NCBI GenBank assembly: GCA_029850585.1
Contig: JARCRQ010000074.1
Location: forward strand, 1-60,845
Source: Sideroxydans sp.
Lineage (GTDB): Bacteria > Pseudomonadota > Gammaproteobacteria > Burkholderiales > Gallionellaceae
DNA length: 60,845 nucleotides
Direction: 5' to 3'
Part shown: positions 58,111 to 60,845 of the stretch, piece by piece
How positions within the stretch are numbered: position 1 is the first letter of the stretch
Layout of the letters: the number at the start of each line of letters is the position of its first letter
Program-made: the position numbers and the translations under genes
The notes under the pieces: model-generated
What the model was told of the DNA's origin: nothing
What the model saw: the letters and a program-made list of their open reading frames with translations, nothing else
Database searches by the model: none

Positions 58111-60845
58111 ATGAGCCAACTGCTAATCAACGACTACCTGAAGCAACTCGATTTGATAAAAAAAATCAGTGGCAGCAGCCGCGAAACCATCGTGCGCGAA
58201 GCCTTTAAGGATTTGCTCAAGGCATGGGGCAAGCAGCAGAGCTTGGTGTTTATTGCCGAATATCCGCTCAAAACCGCGACCAAAACCAACATCATGCTCG
58301 ATGGTGCGTTGCTACATGAATTACGGATGCCGCTGGGTTATTGGGAAGCCAAAGACGCGGACGACAAGCTGGATGAAGAGGTCGTTAAAAAATTCAAAAA
58401 AGGCTATCCACAGGACAACATTATTTTTTCCGATGATGTCACCGCAGTGTTGTGGCAAAACCGTAACGAGGTGTTGCGTTGCGACATGACGGACACACAT
58501 GCTTTGGCGCAATTATTGAAACTATTTTTTAGTTTTGAGCGTCCAGAAATCGCCGGGTTTCGCACCGCCGTTGAGCAATTCAAAACCGATTTACCTGCCG
58601 TGCTGCAAGGCTTGCGCGAGATGATTGCGCTGCAACACGACAACAATAAAAGTTTTCGCCGTGCCGAGAAAAAATTCCTTGCTCATGCGCAAGAAGCCAT
58701 CAATCCCAACCTCACCGATGCCGATGTGCGCGAAATGCTGATTCAGCACATCCTCACCGAAGAGATTTTTGCCAAGGTTTTTGACGACAGCGATTTTCAC
58801 CAGCACAACAACGTGGCGCGTGAGCTGTACGCGCTGGAAGGTGAATTTTTTACGGGTAGTTTGAAGAAGCAAACGCTCAAAGGTTTAGAAACTTATTACG
58901 CCGCAATCCGCGCCGCCGCTGCGCAAATCAGCAGCCACGGCGAGAAGCAAACTTTCCTCAAAGTTATCTACGAAAATTTTTACAAAGTCTATAACGCCAA
59001 AGCCGCCGACCGCTTGGGTGTGGTCTATACGCCGAATGAAATCGTGCGATTTATGATAGACGGCGCGGACTGGTTGACCGAGCAACATTTTGGCAAAAAC
59101 CTCATCGACAAAGACGTAGAAATTCTCGACCCCGCCACGGGTACAGGCACATTTATTTGCGAATTGCTGGAACACTTTCGCGGGCAGCCCGCCAAGCTCA
59201 AACACAAATATCAACACGAGCTGCACGCCAACGAAGTCGCCATTCTTCCCTATTACGTTGCCAACCTAAATATCGAAGCCACCTACGCCGCGATTAGCGG
59301 GCAGTACGAAGAATTTCCCAATTTATGTTTTGTCGATACGCTTGATAACGTCGGGCTGCACACCGCCGCGACGGGCACAACGGGCGATATTTTTGGCGGT
59401 GTGAGCGAAGAAAACGTGGTGCGTATCAAACGCCAAAACAGCAAAAAAATTAGCGTCGTCATCGGCAATCCGCCGTACAACGCCAATCAAGCCAATGAAA
59501 ACGACAACAATAAAAATCGCGAATATAAAGACATAGATGAACGTATTAAAAATACATATCTCAGCGCAAGCTCGGCGCAAGCCAAGCAAAAAGGTTTTGA
59601 TATGTATGCGCGCTTTTTTCGCTGGGCAAGCGACCGTTTGAGCGACAACGGCGTGCTGGCGTTTGTGACCAATCGCAGCTTTATTGAAAGCCGAACTTTT
59701 GATGGATTTCGCAAAACCGTGGCGCAAGAATTCAGCGATATTTATGTGGTGGATTTAGGCGGCGACGTGCGCGCCAACCCGAAATTAAGCGGCACAAAAA
59801 ACAATGTATTCGGTATTCAAACTGGCGTAGCGATTAGCTTCTTTATTAAAAAATCTAACGCCAATGTAGGAGCGGCTTTAGCCGCGAACAGCACTTCGCG
59901 GCTAAAGCCGCTCCTACAAAAATCGCCTGCGCGCATCTATTACAACCGCCGCCCCGAACTGGAAAGCGCCGAAGAAAAACTCGGCTTTTTAGCTAACCAT
60001 CCGATGCGCCACTTGGCGTTTGAACAGGTGCAGCCCGACAAAAATCACAACTGGGTAAACCTCACCGACAACGATTTTGACACGCTGTTGCCGCTGGCGA
60101 ACAAAGAAACCAAGGCGGCGAAAACAGTGGGCAAAGAACGGGCGATTTTTAAGTTGTATTCCTTGGGCGTAAATACGAATCGTGATGATTGGGTTTATGA
60201 CCTTTCGACTGAATCACTAAAGCTGAAAATTAGTTACTTCATCAAAAAATATAACGCTAATTTGAATAGCCTAGCTCACGACTATTCGATTAAGTGGAGT
60301 TCATCACTCGTAGCTCATAAAGACGCAAAAAAGAAATGTGGGGAATTTAAGAGCGACATGGTTGGTAATGTTGCCTATCGACCATTTTTCATGGTTAAGC
60401 ACTACTCAGAGAAAATGCTTAACCATCGTTTAACAGACAATCACTATCAAACATTTGGGAATGACTTGCTCCTAAGTAATTCATTGATTTGTATTGATCC
60501 AGGAAGTAGTAAAAACTTCAGCGCATTAGCAACGAACGCAATGCCTGACCTGCATTTAACTGGTGACGCTCAGTTCCTTCCACAATTTATTTATCGTGAT
60601 GGCGTTGCGTTCGACAACATCACCGACTGGGCACTTAAAGAATTTCAACAGCACTACCAAGCCCCCTCACCCCTAGCCCCTCTCCCGCAAGCGGGCGAGG
60701 GGAACAAAGCCGCGAAACAGACCAAGCGAGGCGCAGTTTCGCTCCCTCGCCCACTGGTGGGAGAGGGTTGGGGTGAGGGACGTTCAATCACCAAACAAGC
60801 CATTTTCAATTATTGCTACGCCGTATTGCACGACCCGCTGTATCG
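58111..60845 (+). CDS. Nuclease-methyltransferase restriction enzyme, 3' end outside window
   Basis: Open from ATG 58111 to the window end (more than 911 codons, no stop). The N-terminal PD-(D/E)xK nuclease: Asp64 in IMLDGALL, then Glu79 and Lys81 in GYWEAKD. A helical region leads to an N6-adenine methyltransferase with motif I DPATGTGTF (Asp340) and motif IV GNPPY (453-456); the rest is probably the target-recognition region. No helicase motifs are seen, so it is closer to a single-chain type IIG-like enzyme annotated with the type ISP family. Two in-frame palindromic insertions lie at about residues 586-603 and 852-890. Confidence 0.85.
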   Translation, partial: MSQLLINDYLKQLDLIKKISGSSRETIVREAFKDLLKAWGKQQSLVFIAEYPLKTATKTNIMLDGALLHELRMPLGYWEAKDADDKLDEEVVKKFKKGYPQDNIIFSDDVTAVLWQNRNEVLRCDMTDTHALAQLLKLFFSFERPEIAGFRTAVEQFKTDLPAVLQGLREMIALQHDNNKSFRRAEKKFLAHAQEAINPNLTDADVREMLIQHILTEEIFAKVFDDSDFHQHNNVARELYALEGEFFTGSLKKQTLKGLETYYAAIRAAAAQISSHGEKQTFLKVIYENFYKVYNAKAADRLGVVYTPNEIVRFMIDGADWLTEQHFGKNLIDKDVEILDPATGTGTFICELLEHFRGQPAKLKHKYQHELHANEVAILPYYVANLNIEATYAAISGQYEEFPNLCFVDTLDNVGLHTAATGTTGDIFGGVSEENVVRIKRQNSKKISVVIGNPPYNANQANENDNNKNREYKDIDERIKNTYLSASSAQAKQKGFDMYARFFRWASDRLSDNGVLAFVTNRSFIESRTFDGFRKTVAQEFSDIYVVDLGGDVRANPKLSGTKNNVFGIQTGVAISFFIKKSNANVGAALAANSTSRLKPLLQKSPARIYYNRRPELESAEEKLGFLANHPMRHLAFEQVQPDKNHNWVNLTDNDFDTLLPLANKETKAAKTVGKERAIFKLYSLGVNTNRDDWVYDLSTESLKLKISYFIKKYNANLNSLAHDYSIKWSSSLVAHKDAKKKCGEFKSDMVGNVAYRPFFMVKHYSEKMLNHRLTDNHYQTFGNDLLLSNSLICIDPGSSKNFSALATNAMPDLHLTGDAQFLPQFIYRDGVAFDNITDWALKEFQQHYQAPSPLAPLPQAGEGNKAAKQTKRGAVSLPRPLVGEGWGEGRSITKQAIFNYCYAVLHDPLY
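59865..59918. repeat. Perfect REP palindrome inside the restriction enzyme gene
   Basis: Arms of 23 bp, TGTAGGAGCGGCTTTAGCCG plus CGA and its exact reverse complement, surround the 8-base loop ACAGCACT. The total is 54 bp, exactly 18 codons, read as VGAALAANSTSRLKPLLQ. The arms are identical, suggesting recent insertion. Confidence 0.9.
60664..60780. repeat. Inverted pair of REP-like palindromes near the end of the restriction enzyme gene
   Basis: CCCTCACCCCTAGCCCCTCT with hairpin CCCGCAAGCGGG (60664-60702), and the inverted partner ending GAGAGGGTTGGGGTGAGGGA (60742-60780). About 40 bp separate them. All is in frame, read as APSPLAPLPQAGEG...LPRPLVGEGWGEG. Confidence 0.85.

Noticed and set aside
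58111-60845. Full type ISP enzyme with helicase
   Set aside because: No DEAD-type Walker motifs are visible between the nuclease and the methyltransferase in the part present.

Overview
The window looks like a chromosomal segment of a betaproteobacterium, most likely in or near the Nitrosomonadales/Gallionellaceae. This is inferred from gene order (nadD-rsfS-rlmH-maf-rng; yggS-proC-yggT-yggU divergent from pilT-pilU; lptD-surA-pdxA-ksgA divergent from amgK-murU-pepP) and from protein flavour, not from a search. GC content appears to be in the low 50s, with many GCGC words and very few GGCC words. Genes are dense, often overlap by 4 bp (ATGA), and most are housekeeping.

Layout. 1-9.4 kb: the end of an unknown gene, a LOG-family protein divergent from polA, dsbC, a blue-light-type LOV-GGDEF protein, mltA, apaG, ilvA and a folate cyclo-ligase. 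9.4-13.4 kb: aceE-aceF of pyruvate dehydrogenase. 13.4-15.4 kb: an AT-richer restriction-modification pair of HaeIII type (predicted GGCC). 15.4-19.3 kb: nadD, rsfS, rlmH, maf, rng. 19.3-25.1 kb: an exported beta-carbonic anhydrase, the yggS-proC-yggT-yggU operon and pilT-pilU. 25.1-35.5 kb: a long minus-strand run from folB through an antiporter, slt, cca and ABC-exporter genes split by a toxin-antitoxin pair, down to hemJ and an RlmL-type methylase. 35.6-44.1 kb: plsY, then two gene sets that couple phosphate/phosphonate-type periplasmic binding proteins to c-di-GMP enzymes, with tRNA-Ser(CGA) and an MltF-like transglycosylase between them. 44.3-49.3 kb: yggX and a polyphosphate cluster (ppk1, a Lys/Ala-tailed small protein, sixA, a double-domain PPK2). 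49.4-58.1 kb: ksgA-pdxA-surA-lptD and the cell-wall recycling genes amgK-murU, then pepP. 58.1 kb to the end: a large nuclease-methyltransferase restriction enzyme that runs off the window.

Two classes of small repeats stand out. (1) A MITE-like element has four copies, each beginning at, or within about 8 bp of, the stop codon of a gene (apaG, rlmH, rng, ksgA). All four have the same orientation relative to that gene, so the element looks like a mobile 3'-UTR; in ksgA it supplies the stop codon. (2) G/C-rich palindromic REP-like elements sit in frame inside four protein-coding genes (polA, amgK, murU and the terminal restriction enzyme). They add Pro/Gly/Ser-rich or Ala-rich peptides without breaking the frame, much as Rickettsia palindromic elements do. 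Together with the R-M pair and the apparent GGCC scarcity, these are the most unusual content of an otherwise ordinary core region.
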